Part shown: positions 27,501-34,916 of the stretch, piece by piece
Position numbering within the stretch: the first letter of the stretch is position 1
Layout of the letters: every line of letters starts with the position of its first letter
Source of the DNA: an uncultured Treponema sp.
Lineage (GTDB): Bacteria > Spirochaetota > Spirochaetia > Treponematales > Treponemataceae
Length of the DNA stretch: 42,465 nt
Direction of reading: 5' to 3'
Assembly (NCBI GenBank): GCA_946628495.1
Contig: CAMOWQ010000005.1
Coordinates: forward strand, 1 to 42,465
Program-made: the position numbers and the translations under genes
Notes under the pieces: model-generated
Told to the model about the DNA's origin: nothing
Database searches by the model: none
Seen by the model: only the letters and a program-made list of their open reading frames with translations

Positions 27501-27815
27501 GGAAGCATACCGTTTAGTTATTTCTTTGGTCGTGACTGGGAATGGTTATATGCTACCTTTGCTTTAGGTGCTAACTTTACCCGATTTAATGAGACTAATA
27601 GTGGTAGGGCACAGATTCTGTCATGCTTCTTTGGTCAGATTGAATTCCCTAAAGTTCAGTTGCCGAAAGCCAAGTATTTCAGTGCATTTGCTTTATACAC
27701 GGAAATGGGAGTATGGTTTATTCCTACAGACGTTGCAATTAGTGCAGATGCAGATGTCGTGCCTGACAATATGGTGTTCCAATTTGCAATAGGTATACGC
27801 GTTAATATCTTCTAG
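21582..27815 (+). CDS. Giant exported Ig-like-repeat protein with C-terminal barrel-like domain
   Basis: A signal peptide (residues 1-24, ending LNAHG) precedes about 1870 residues of beta-sandwich repeats, each starting with a segment like PVVTILEPEAQAVYDNNGDVYIRGSIVDDDGV and containing a Y-S-x-DGG-x-x-W type strand (IKDLYYSLDHGETYTLVKI, IRMVEYSTNGGTSWKEL, IATVQISLDNGNSYNDV, VERVELSFDNGKTFTEL). Roughly ten or more copies are visible. A charged Pro/Glu/Lys linker interrupts near residues 745-785. From about residue 1890 the chain switches to alternating aromatic strands (LYFDVNVWGATLFDIGIGL, WLYATFALGANFTRF) and ends in IGIRVNIF, typical of an outer-membrane barrel with a terminal Phe. It heads an operon; the next gene starts 17 bp on. 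A surface or envelope-spanning role is inferred. Confidence 0.82.
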   Translation: MGKRSLYVCVLILFTALNFSLNAHGKGDIEEIDVDNFNSWQESFDLEEKKPGKYNIMITAKDFGGNTYVEGPYNLFLDPKSDLPISSITNPYPQMRVVGNLNIVGTCVDDDAVKYVELVIDDNFERPIRAEGAEFWSYYLDTLKMEEGPHKVTVTGYDINGLAGNPVSVNWQLDRALPTTEVLERTMGMLVSGSVKFIGTVSDGNGIKDLYYSLDHGETYTLVKIDRKKTECSFNITVDTKKFDDGPAVIWFKATDMAGSTGFYSFLYYIDNTKPDVQIITPIDKEEVHGKFSIAGYAKDTVGLVRLAWTFGDAAGEIPLIPGNPYWAVDFDTIGSTDKNRKFVIEAEDKAGNVVTVTKTIPFNQELDKPVVTILEPEAQAVYDNNGDVYIRGSIVDDDGVKSVEIQLDNENPIKFNTKGVFYTKVCNAAELKAGKHKIAVRAVDIDDVESNLTTVEIISIGNPPEFSDSSIVTGKEYDLYKPGMEIHPESGKSFSLTATSGIGIKHIKYEFKSGRNAVVENEQDLKNVPSYTFTVPLNSQIPQGIATLKLYATDNNDRTSEYDAVFYITNTSVVKENHPRLVFEDSTVQADGSIISDFDHPVTGFLIGGKVSSVEIVPETPFAIAKMSGNQIQLIPQKGAVGNSEPVVVRVTTDNGKIVETKPFVFKSDTAFPEIKIDNIKLGTVQRPKGKFSVTGIATCKTDVGKVGYRVIPVNIEMKGGVIASVKPGEVPEELKNVPFVINPKEPEVPEEPKKDAKGKSKDKDKKEEVEEEPQEPEFPDGYFTFDINTNTYPHGVYVVEVIAESAGGNKTAKAFAFSTIPDVEADEKGKIPVPKAPVITWINAFDFYGIAVYQGNLTDNFKVFYREGLEEGVNPIEMSIELEDGKIVTGKYNAVKSPTLKAFFAKVDEQDYMSGIPIIVDPAAKEAPKAYLYIDTTANVNSVAYSISGVEVPGGQASVTGNAKLIKPEKDETRWTAEIPLNNLPSRLTKITATVKAESLQQVVVGNILVVRDIPSERIDDTEAVYSVIPADIQYSKEKEAYVLKKGTTFDYYANLRMPITARIVTAADALLPDDKIPTAEERGIDIKIDGKYIRLSALKEGVFNGVKIQVKDALGDIYESDKLNFIADFTAPEMHLITPESQQWLNNIVKISGTANDTMGIRMVEYSTNGGTSWKELKLQGPGGLDVIPTADGYDSTKYIGVTFSEDIDITTLPDGLFRLDLRATDTAGQITVLRTACFKDITPPEVKIIEPLDVDTVNGETLIVFRVHDNGLLSKAEYVSPPVPDKATSTEKQINYLPGKRKQLELGTFIKTEVGTADYPNDEAMSFEFRDEAGNVAVIEAWDFTIDNESDLPITEIHLPGDMEVITRDFTISGVIYDDDGDSTIYYKIDDNEFVQYPSVGTSFSINVPLSAMTDNEHTVTMYAVDINGVKGLESTRTFRVSLEEPKGSVELPTIDTSVRETVRISGWSSDKNGIATVQISLDNGNSYNDVIGTEEWYYDVDTRAIPGGTQVVFLKITDNYGIQGLYSSLINIDNDAPMLQLELPLDDSTTTGTLFFSGFTYDNVDVTDLYVSIRNLEHPSSVDIRKFPLTRIIGETIDITNLENGFYNIEVTGKDKAGNSTNVSRNIHLDKDMPPAVVDVLYPLNGEHKNGVFSIYGQSSSELNIKKIKLYIDDRFANETLLSQTGFFSFELTPEMLLEGVHTYYVAALLENGNEVPSRVQTVTYSPVGPWITIDNFTYGDFAMDRPWIEGRAGYSITEDEVLLSKTKEASKELKEQVAKKRVERVELSFDNGKTFTELSKGERWMFRVENEDMPEGYHFMLIRATMKNGEVAVTRSIIQIDNTNPTVRLISPAAGGRYNQSLNVSGLSNDEIGLEYVRLALRKGDKASYEIPSFIQGLYFDVNVWGATLFDIGIGLTAFDNVVKIQLHWGQYTQDQRDSISNLFNVPASDMRYGGNNIIGVKIIANIGSIPFSYFFGRDWEWLYATFALGANFTRFNETNSGRAQILSCFFGQIEFPKVQLPKAKYFSAFALYTEMGVWFIPTDVAISADADVVPDNMVFQFAIGIRVNIF

Positions 27816-27831
27816 GAGTAAAAGGGAATAT

Positions 27832-28944
27832 ATGAGTGGTTTTAATTACACAAAAAGACGGGTTTTAAAGAAATTATTTGTTGTTTTGACGGCATTTATG
27901 CTTACTAGTTCCCTTTTTGCTGTTGAAGAATATGTTAGCATGGTTTATAAGCAGATTGATGATGCGTTTGTCAAAAAATCTGAGGAAATGCTTGATGAAA
28001 TTCTAAAGGATAATCAGAACGATCGTTTTTATTATCTGATGGAAAATTATACTCAGAAAAAAATAAGGCGTCTTATTTTAAGCAATGATTACACTTTTGC
28101 AAAACAGGCAACTCTTGTTGTTATTGATAACAATCTTGATAATCTTGATGCTGTAGAAATGTATTCGCTTATTATCGATGCCATTGCAATTCAGAAAGAA
28201 GCTGAAGAAAAGAAGCAGCTTGCGGCTCAGGCAGAAGCGGAACGAATTGAAAAGGAAAAGGAAAAAGCACGTAATTCTACCGAAAAGGAATATGTTGCAG
28301 CACCAACGGCATCTGGAAAAGGTGTATATCTTTCTGCCGATAAGGATTTACCGTTTACAAGGTATTTGTGGAAAGGTCAGCTTGGAATGGTAAACGTTGC
28401 GGCTGTTGCAATGCCTTCTGTAAAGGAAGTTGAATATGGTGTTTCAGCAGATTTTTCTTTTGAATACACTGCCTCGAAATTTAATCTGGGTATTGATTTA
28501 AGCGGTGGTTTTAACTTCCTGAGTTTTACAAACAGTTCAACTAGCAGCACAATTTTAGTTAATTTTGATATAATGCCGAAATTTTCTTTGACTTTATTGT
28601 CAAGAAAACTTTATTTTAGAGGCGGAATTTCCGATTATATGGTTGGAGTTGAAGGAAGTAAAACTTCATTCTTAACTCCAGCTTTGGGAGTTCAGCTGTC
28701 GCATTTTAAGCTTGGACTTATGGAATTGACCGGTTCGTTTGATTATTATCCGGCACATCTGTGGACTAATCAGTATTTTGCAGGTGGAATGGATGTAAAT
28801 CTTGAATTACCGTTTGCAGAGTTTGATAAAACAAAATGGAACTTTAATTTTACGGTAAAAGACAGATTTAGTATTAACTCAGTGGGATTAGATAACAAAA
28901 TACATTTCGTTGTAGCAATAGGAGCAAAAAATGTTGTCAGATAA
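27832..28944 (+). CDS. Exported coiled-coil protein with C-terminal barrel-like domain
   Basis: Residues 1-30 form a signal sequence (LFVVLTAFMLTSSLFAVEE). Residues 30-125 are helical, TPR-like, and lead into a charged coiled coil (QKEAEEKKQLAAQAEAERIEKEKEKA, about 122-147). From residue 165 on the sequence is beta-rich with alternating hydrophobic strands (YGVSADFSFEYTASKFNLGIDLSGGFNFL, FELTGSFDYY-like segments, NFNFTVKDRFSINSV), consistent with an outer-membrane barrel. It follows the giant Ig-repeat gene by 16 bp and overlaps the next gene by 14 bp, so the three are one operon. A periplasmic coiled coil linked to a barrel suggests an envelope-tethering role. The family is not recognised. 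Confidence 0.72.
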   Translation: MSGFNYTKRRVLKKLFVVLTAFMLTSSLFAVEEYVSMVYKQIDDAFVKKSEEMLDEILKDNQNDRFYYLMENYTQKKIRRLILSNDYTFAKQATLVVIDNNLDNLDAVEMYSLIIDAIAIQKEAEEKKQLAAQAEAERIEKEKEKARNSTEKEYVAAPTASGKGVYLSADKDLPFTRYLWKGQLGMVNVAAVAMPSVKEVEYGVSADFSFEYTASKFNLGIDLSGGFNFLSFTNSSTSSTILVNFDIMPKFSLTLLSRKLYFRGGISDYMVGVEGSKTSFLTPALGVQLSHFKLGLMELTGSFDYYPAHLWTNQYFAGGMDVNLELPFAEFDKTKWNFNFTVKDRFSINSVGLDNKIHFVVAIGAKNVVR

Positions 28945-30442
28945 ACTTAAGAAAGGAATCTTACTCTTTGTATTCGCACTTATGACGCTAGGGGTATTTG
29001 CAGCTTCTGGAGATGTGTCCGATTTAAAAACCCGTTATATGGATAAAGCGGAAGCAGCATTTGAAGATGGAAATATTACCGATGCCTACAAGAATATAAA
29101 TGCAGCTTTAAGGCTTGCAAGTGAGGATGCAAGTGTAATTACGTTTGCAAGAATGGTTTACCGCCAGAAACTTGAGCAGCTTTTAGAAAAATTTGATGAA
29201 CTGGAACTTGTTGATGTTCAGACGAATCTCGAAAAATATCCGACAGTACAAGATACGAATATAAAAAAATTGCTGAGACAGATTGAGATTGCACAGGAAG
29301 AAGCAGCAAAAGCAGAACAAAAGGCCGAAAAAGAAGCTCAGGAAAAGAAAGAAACAGAACGTTTTGAAGCACAGGCACGTCTTAACCGCGAACAGATAGA
29401 TGCAAGCCGTGCACAGGCAGAAGCAACTAACGCGCAGGCCGAAGAAACTCGTAAACTTCAGGAAGAGCAGGCAAAGACAAACGAAGCAATGCGAGAACAG
29501 AGTGATGCAATTAAACAGCAGAACGAAGCATTGAATAAAGGTCTTCAGGATATTAATACAGGAATTCAGGCTTCGGCAGAACAGTCAAGGCATTCTACAA
29601 AAATCATTGCATTATCTATTATTGGAATTGCAATTCTTATATTTGTTATTATCCTTATTGGAATTGCAATTGCACATTCAAGCTTTAAGCAGTCTCAGCA
29701 GAGACAGGATCAGTATATGCAGGCATTTAAGATGATTGCCGCAAATCAGAATCAGACAAACAGGCTTATGCTTGGTGGCGTTACAGATTTGTACAATGCA
29801 TCTAATCCAACTTTAAGGCTTGCAGGAGCTTCAACATGGAAGCCGGCACTTGGACTACCTGATGTGGAATTTTCGGAAGAGGATCAGGAAGCATTAAAAG
29901 AACTTGCTGTTAAATGTGAAGAAATTGGTGCTCAGATTGATCAGGCAACCGGACGAAAGAATAATTCAAAGAATGTAAGTGAGCTTGTATATAAAGTTTC
30001 CATAAAGTTGGGACTTCCTCAAGGTATGGCAATGTTGAATTTCTGTGCCTCAATGATTTACGATGCAGGTTTCCTTGGAATGGATCCAGAACTTCTTACA
30101 GCTGAATCTCTTACCGACGAGCAGAAAATGGCAATGAAAGAGCATGTTAATCTTGCAGAAAAATATCTTGATTTCGTTCCTAAAAAGTACTGGAGTGTTT
30201 TTGAAGATGCTGCTATGAAACATCACGAAAATATTGACGGTACAGGTTACCCTAAAGGTCTTAAAGGTGATGAAATTCCGCAGATTGCAAGACTTATCCG
30301 TGTTGTAGAAACTTATGTTTCTTTAAGCAGTAAACGTTCTTACCGCGATGCAATGGATAAAGAAACTGCAATTGCAAAATTGCGTGAACAGCCACATTTC
30401 TATGACAGTGCAGTTGTTGATGCACTCGACGCTATCGTATAA
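28931..30442 (+). CDS. Membrane protein with coiled coil and degenerate HD-GYP domain
   Basis: A signal sequence (about residues 8-25) and a TPR-like helical region (30-110) are followed by a long Gln/Glu/Ala coiled coil (about 112-215), a transmembrane helix (about 225-250) and a C-terminal HD-GYP-like domain (about 320-503). HHENIDGTGYPKGLKGDEIPQIARLIRVVETY is a clear match to the GYP half, but the expected HDIGK is replaced by YDAGF near residue 375 and the D of VADxYD is E. Cyclic-di-GMP hydrolysis is therefore unlikely; binding or signalling is possible. The ATG overlaps the upstream gene by 14 bp, giving translational coupling with the barrel proteins. Confidence 0.82.
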   Translation: MLSDKLKKGILLFVFALMTLGVFAASGDVSDLKTRYMDKAEAAFEDGNITDAYKNINAALRLASEDASVITFARMVYRQKLEQLLEKFDELELVDVQTNLEKYPTVQDTNIKKLLRQIEIAQEEAAKAEQKAEKEAQEKKETERFEAQARLNREQIDASRAQAEATNAQAEETRKLQEEQAKTNEAMREQSDAIKQQNEALNKGLQDINTGIQASAEQSRHSTKIIALSIIGIAILIFVIILIGIAIAHSSFKQSQQRQDQYMQAFKMIAANQNQTNRLMLGGVTDLYNASNPTLRLAGASTWKPALGLPDVEFSEEDQEALKELAVKCEEIGAQIDQATGRKNNSKNVSELVYKVSIKLGLPQGMAMLNFCASMIYDAGFLGMDPELLTAESLTDEQKMAMKEHVNLAEKYLDFVPKKYWSVFEDAAMKHHENIDGTGYPKGLKGDEIPQIARLIRVVETYVSLSSKRSYRDAMDKETAIAKLREQPHFYDSAVVDALDAIV

Positions 30443-30456
30443 TTCATATCTATAAG

Positions 30457-30487
30457 TCCAGAAGTTTTTGAAAAGAAAGCTTCTGGA
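30457..30487 (+). terminator. Hairpin after the degenerate HD-GYP gene
   Basis: TCCAGAAG pairs with CTTCTGGA across 15 nt. There is no T run after the stem, so it may be an mRNA 3'-end or pause structure instead of a full terminator. Confidence 0.35.
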
Positions 30488-30554
30488 TGCCTTCTTAATA
30501 TCGTACTTCAAAATATTGGTTAACTCTTGTACTTAGTTTGCCGATAACGAAAGT

Positions 30555-32918
30555 ATGATTATCTTAATTGTTGCATTTTTATTATTCAGCTCAAATCTCG
30601 CGGCTCAAGAATCCAAGCCTTTGTATCAACTTCCCGAAAAAGCATCTGTATTAACAGAAGGAGAAAACGATTCGGGTAACTTTTTAGTTGGTTCAGAACA
30701 AGGATTGTTCCGCGTTACAAATAGAAACAATGTATTTCCGCTTTGGACGGACGGAAGTGTAGAACAGATTTGCCGTATGGAGTTTCCTGCTTCTAAAAAA
30801 AGTGATGAAGGCTGGTTGTTTAGAAGTTCAAAAGGTATTGTTTTTACAGAAGACCTGGAACATTTTGAAGAACGTAATGAAGGCCTGCCATTTTTAACCA
30901 TAAAAAAATACGACGGACAAAAAACGGAACTTGTTAATCAAATTCAGGAATTAAAAGACATTGCAATAAATCCGCTGAATCAGACTCAGATTGTAACGGC
31001 AACAAAAGATAATGTTTATTTCAGCGACGATATAGGTAAAACCTGGAAAAAGCTTGGTTCTATGAGTAAGTCTACTTCCGGTGTAAAAGCAGTTTGTGTT
31101 GCAACGTTAGACGGAGAAACTGTTGTTTTTATGGCTCATCCTATTTATGGACTTTCGTATATTCTGCCTTATGCTGCAAAACCAGAATGGGTTGATATTG
31201 AAAACGGTTTTGATTCAATGCCTTCTATGACAAGTCCGGATGAAATTTCTGATATTCTGTCTGTTGTGCGTACATCTGCCGAAGGAGAACGTTATATAGA
31301 AATTTATATTTCGCAGACATATCTTTCGACAATTTACAGATTGGATTGGGAAAAAAAGGAAGGCGTGCGTCTGTTTAAGGGAGATGAACCTGTTGATACA
31401 ATAGACGGGCTTTCTGTAATAGATAACGTGCTTTTGTATACAAAGCTCGAAGGTTTTGGTTCTTTTGATATTACGACAAATACAAGTCCTGGAACACCTG
31501 TACGCGAAAACGACTGGCGTAAGGCATTTTCTGCTGTTCCGGGAATGATTAATACTGCATGGGTTCCTCAAAGCCGCAGCGGTTTTGCAAAAGGAATTGC
31601 CCTTAATGAATTGTGGATGCTTTATCCCGGAACAATAAACTCGCCTTATGCAGAAAAGGCGAACGGTAAAAAAGCGATTTATGCTTCATCATATCAGTGC
31701 AGAAATCAGCAGGGAATAGATAAATTTAAGAAGATTATAAAAGAGCGTAATATGAATGCCGTTGTTATCGACATGAAGGATGATTACGGCTGGCTTCGTT
31801 ATGATTCTAAAGATCCGCTTATTTTGCAGAAGGGACGTATTACACAGTATGCAGTAGATTTGGATCATTTTATTGATGAATTCAAAAAGGATAATATTTA
31901 TCTTATTGCACGAATTGTAACTTTTAAGGATAAAGTTCTTGCTCAGTATGATAAAGGTAAATATGCGGTCTGGGATAAAAAGACAAAAAAAGCCTGGCTC
32001 GGCATTAAAGATTATGAAGATGTTGTTGATGAAGAAGGCAACGTAATCGGCAAGAACACAGTGTATTATGATGAATATTGGGTTGATCCGTATTCAGAGG
32101 AAGTTTGGGAATATAACGTTGCAATTGCAAAAGAACTGATTGCACGCGGTTTTGATGAAATTCAGTTTGATTATATAAGGTTTCCGACAGACGGTTCCAA
32201 CCTTTACAATGCATATTACCGCTGGCAGAACGACCAGATGGACAAAGAAAGCGCATTGATTTCTTTCCTGTCGTATGCACGCGAAAATATTCAGGCTCCA
32301 ATCGGTATTGATATTTACGGTGCAAACGGATGGTATCGCAGCGGAGCAAGAACAGGTCAGGATACAGAACTTCTTGCTGAATATGTTGATGTTATTGGAC
32401 CAATGTTCTATCCGAGTCATTTTGAACAGTCCTTTTTGAATTATGCGCCTGTTGCCGATAGAACTTACCGTATTTATTATTACGGTTCTATGCGTAATAC
32501 AATTATGTGTAAAAATCGTGCAATTGTTCGGCCATGGATTCAGTCTTTCTACTTGAATTGCAGTTACGACAGATTGTATTATGATTCCGACTATATAAAG
32601 AAAGAATTCTTTGGTGTAAGGGATTCAATCAACCGCGGATATATGTGCTGGAATAATTCGGGTGAATATGGTGTAACGCCTCCTGATATTTCGGATACTG
32701 AACCATTCATCGGCATTTCTTACGAGGCCGACGCAAAGTTTAAGAAGCCTGCGATTGGTAATGCAATGAAGCCTCTTTTTACCGAAGATGTTGATTTGTC
32801 CGTTTTGGACAGCATATTACAGCAGTATCAGGAACCGCAGGGAAAATTCAAACTGAATTATTCACCGTTCCTGCAGGTTAGTCCTGTAAAAAAACATGAA
32901 AATATAGTCCAGGAATAA
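30555..32918 (+). CDS. Exported DUF4015 putative glycoside hydrolase with N-terminal propeller-like region
   Basis: A signal peptide (residues 1-18, ending NLAAQ) precedes about 340 residues with sialidase/BNR-like features, including the Asp-box-type segment SDDIGKTWKKLG near residue 156. Residues 360-720 match the DUF4015 TIM-barrel family: KAIYASSYQCRNQQGIDKFKKIIKERNMNAVVIDMKDDYGWLRY near 376, ELIARGFDEIQFDYIRFPTDG near 527 and PIGIDIYGANGWYR with DVIGPMFYPSHF near 580-620. The conserved acidic residues in FDYIRFP and IDMKDD would suit a hydrolase, but the substrate is unknown. The Shine-Dalgarno is weak. mnmE starts 3 bp after its stop, so they are cotranscribed. Confidence 0.83.
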   Translation: MIILIVAFLLFSSNLAAQESKPLYQLPEKASVLTEGENDSGNFLVGSEQGLFRVTNRNNVFPLWTDGSVEQICRMEFPASKKSDEGWLFRSSKGIVFTEDLEHFEERNEGLPFLTIKKYDGQKTELVNQIQELKDIAINPLNQTQIVTATKDNVYFSDDIGKTWKKLGSMSKSTSGVKAVCVATLDGETVVFMAHPIYGLSYILPYAAKPEWVDIENGFDSMPSMTSPDEISDILSVVRTSAEGERYIEIYISQTYLSTIYRLDWEKKEGVRLFKGDEPVDTIDGLSVIDNVLLYTKLEGFGSFDITTNTSPGTPVRENDWRKAFSAVPGMINTAWVPQSRSGFAKGIALNELWMLYPGTINSPYAEKANGKKAIYASSYQCRNQQGIDKFKKIIKERNMNAVVIDMKDDYGWLRYDSKDPLILQKGRITQYAVDLDHFIDEFKKDNIYLIARIVTFKDKVLAQYDKGKYAVWDKKTKKAWLGIKDYEDVVDEEGNVIGKNTVYYDEYWVDPYSEEVWEYNVAIAKELIARGFDEIQFDYIRFPTDGSNLYNAYYRWQNDQMDKESALISFLSYARENIQAPIGIDIYGANGWYRSGARTGQDTELLAEYVDVIGPMFYPSHFEQSFLNYAPVADRTYRIYYYGSMRNTIMCKNRAIVRPWIQSFYLNCSYDRLYYDSDYIKKEFFGVRDSINRGYMCWNNSGEYGVTPPDISDTEPFIGISYEADAKFKKPAIGNAMKPLFTEDVDLSVLDSILQQYQEPQGKFKLNYSPFLQVSPVKKHENIVQE

Positions 32919-32921
32919 TTT

Positions 32922-34424
32922 ATGACTCCAAATCAGTATACGCCCGAAGAACCGATAACTTCCATTGCGACGGCACTTGCTCCGGCCGCTTTGGGAATTG
33001 TCCGTGTTTCGGGCAAAAATTGCATTGAACTTGTAAGTAAAGTGTTCAGCCGCCCGAAAGCATTGTTGGAAGCACCGGGAAATACGCTGGTGTATGGATG
33101 GATTTTGGATAAAGGAGGGGAAAGCCTTCCCCTCGCTACAACCGCCGCAACTGCGTCGTTTTCCGCTACCCCTTCTCCTAAGGGCTCCGCCCCTAAAACC
33201 TCGGGTATAGCTGCTTTGGACGAAGTTATGCTTGCAGTTTACCGTGCCCCAAAATCTTTTACAGGCGAAGATATGGTAGAAATTTTCTGTCATGGCGGGC
33301 CTTCTGTAGTTACTGCAATACAAAATCTTATGCTTAAAATTGGATTTCGTCAGGCAAACCGCGGTGAATACACATTCCGCGCTTATATAAACGGAAAAAC
33401 TGACCTTACAAAAGCCGAGGCAATTAAAGAAATTATAGATTCTCATACAGATGTGTCGCGTTCGCATGCAGCGGGCAGACTTTCTGGAAGCCTTTATAAA
33501 GAAATAGATTCAATCAAGAAACTGATAATTGATACTCTTGCCGCAATCGAAGTTGAAATTGAATATCCCGAAGATGAAGAAACAATTGCAGACAGTTTTG
33601 ACCGTGCCGACATAGAAACTGCAATTCGCCGTTTACAAAGCCTTGTTGATTCCTGGAAAAGCGAGAAACTGTATCAGGATGGAGTGCGTGTAGTACTTGC
33701 AGGGCGGACAAATGCGGGTAAATCTTCGCTGTTTAATGCAATCTTAAAAGAAGAACGCGCCATTGTAAGCGATATAGAAGGTACAACCCGCGACTGGCTT
33801 GAAAGCTGGGCGAGCATAAATGGAATTCCTGTCCGCCTTTTTGATACGGCAGGCCTGCGCGAAACAAGCGACGTTATAGAAGCAAAAGGTGTTGAAATAA
33901 GCCGAAACCTTACAAAAGATGCAGATGTTGTTTTGTATCTTGTTGATTCATCGAGTGGTATTAATGATGAAGATAAGGATTTTATAAAAAATTGCAGAGA
34001 ACCGCTTATTGTCGTGTATACAAAGACGGACGTGCAAACTTTGCCGGACGCGGGTACTGCTTGCACTGGCAGTTTTGCAAGCAAAACTGAAGACGGGGGA
34101 ACAGGAGGAGTTTCCTGCCGTATATCTTCTAAAACTGGCGAAGGGATGGCGGAACTTTACGAAAAAATCACTGCAATTATAACGGCGGGAAATACAAGCG
34201 AGCGTGAACAGGCGGGACTTGGTTCTGCAAGGCAGAAGGAAGCGGTTGCAGAGGCTTTGGAATGTACAAAACATGCGATTATTTCTGCCGACGATAATTA
34301 TACTCTGGATGCGGTTGTTCAGGATTTGGAAGATGCTCTTGATGCTTTGGGCGAAGTAACGGGCGATGTTACTCCTGATGATGTGCTTGGAAGTATTTTT
34401 GCAAATTTCTGTGTAGGAAAATAA
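32922..34424 (+). CDS. mnmE: tRNA-modification GTPase MnmE, with two low-complexity insertions
   Basis: Works with MnmG to install carboxymethylaminomethyl groups at wobble U34 of tRNA. The N-terminal folate-binding domain has SIATALAPAALGIVRVSG and RAPKSFTGEDMVEIFCHGG; the G domain has GRTNAGKSS (G1, near 261), GTTRD (G2), DTAGLRE (G3), TKTD (G4, a variant of NKxD) and SSKTGEG (G5); the C-terminus is FCVGK, the conserved CxGK. It is 500 residues instead of about 455. The excess lies in GGESLPLATTAATASFSATPSPKGSAPKTSGIA (about 66-98), which is encoded by dispersed repeat R1, and in a second loop (GTACTGSFASKTEDGGTGG) between G4 and G5. The core is intact and probably functional. Confidence 0.95.
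   Translation: MTPNQYTPEEPITSIATALAPAALGIVRVSGKNCIELVSKVFSRPKALLEAPGNTLVYGWILDKGGESLPLATTAATASFSATPSPKGSAPKTSGIAALDEVMLAVYRAPKSFTGEDMVEIFCHGGPSVVTAIQNLMLKIGFRQANRGEYTFRAYINGKTDLTKAEAIKEIIDSHTDVSRSHAAGRLSGSLYKEIDSIKKLIIDTLAAIEVEIEYPEDEETIADSFDRADIETAIRRLQSLVDSWKSEKLYQDGVRVVLAGRTNAGKSSLFNAILKEERAIVSDIEGTTRDWLESWASINGIPVRLFDTAGLRETSDVIEAKGVEISRNLTKDADVVLYLVDSSSGINDEDKDFIKNCREPLIVVYTKTDVQTLPDAGTACTGSFASKTEDGGTGGVSCRISSKTGEGMAELYEKITAIITAGNTSEREQAGLGSARQKEAVAEALECTKHAIISADDNYTLDAVVQDLEDALDALGEVTGDVTPDDVLGSIFANFCVGK
33116..33206 (+). repeat. Dispersed repeat R1, short copy inserted in frame in mnmE
   Basis: AGGGGAAAGCCTTCCCCTCGCT and GTTTTCCGCTACCCCTTCTCCTA occur here exactly as on the minus strand at 481-644, followed by CCCTAAAACC and a TAT-ending tail in both. 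The copy is 91 bp, contains no stop in the mnmE frame and encodes a Ser/Thr/Ala/Pro-rich loop absent from ordinary MnmE. Confidence 0.85.
34070..34089. repeat. Perfect palindrome in the second mnmE insertion
   Basis: CAGTTTTGC-AA-GCAAAACTG is a 9-bp perfect inverted repeat in the G4-G5 loop insertion. It suggests that this insertion, like the first, came from a palindromic element. Confidence 0.55.
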
Positions 34425-34439
34425 AGCGGGAAAATTTAT

Positions 34440-34898
34440 ATGAAAAATTCATTTTGGGAAAAAGCTGGAAAAATCCTTCCTGTAATTGGAATTATTGTTG
34501 CAATGGGTGGATTTTTTTTGATTTATCGTAATAAAAATCAGGTATCGGAAACTGTAAGACTGCCTTATTACGGTACAAAAGTTGAACAGGTTGCCGACGG
34601 TTCTTATGAAGGAAAGGCGTACACCAGTTATTTGCACGTTCAGCTAAAAGTTACGGTAAAAGATAAAACGATAACGGATATTCAGGTTATTGAAAACGAA
34701 GGTTCAAAAGGTCAGAAAGTGCTTCCGCTTATTGATGAAATGATTTTGCAGAATAAAACTTCCGTTCCTGTTGTAAAAGGTGAAGAGCTTGCAAGCATGG
34801 TTTTTATAAGCTGTGTTGATGATGCGTTGAGAAAGGGCGTCGTTTTGGAAGATGCCCTGGAAAAGGATGTAAAAGCCGATTCGGAAGATGCCTTGTAA
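34440..34898 (+). CDS. Membrane-anchored FMN_bind-like protein, flavin motif degenerate
   Basis: One transmembrane helix (about residues 9-28, ILPVIGIIVAMGGFFLIY) is followed by an FMN_bind-like domain: VADGSYEGKAYTSYLHVQLKVTVKDKTITDIQVIENEGSKG matches the first half well. The second half should carry a V-SGAT-xT/S motif to which FMN is covalently linked on Thr. Here the corresponding VPVVKGEELASMVFISCVDDAL lacks it, so covalent flavinylation is doubtful. The acidic tail KADSEDAL is followed after the stop by a near-duplicate. It lies 15 bp after mnmE and probably shares its transcript. It is convergent with the GNAT gene. Confidence 0.75.
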   Translation: MKNSFWEKAGKILPVIGIIVAMGGFFLIYRNKNQVSETVRLPYYGTKVEQVADGSYEGKAYTSYLHVQLKVTVKDKTITDIQVIENEGSKGQKVLPLIDEMILQNKTSVPVVKGEELASMVFISCVDDALRKGVVLEDALEKDVKADSEDAL

Positions 34899-34916
34899 GC
34901 CGGTTCAGATGATGAT

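Noticed and set aside
32862-33467. Minus-strand ORF of 201 aa opposite the mnmE start
   Set aside because: Antisense of a conserved GTPase and the R1 repeat; no start signal or family match.
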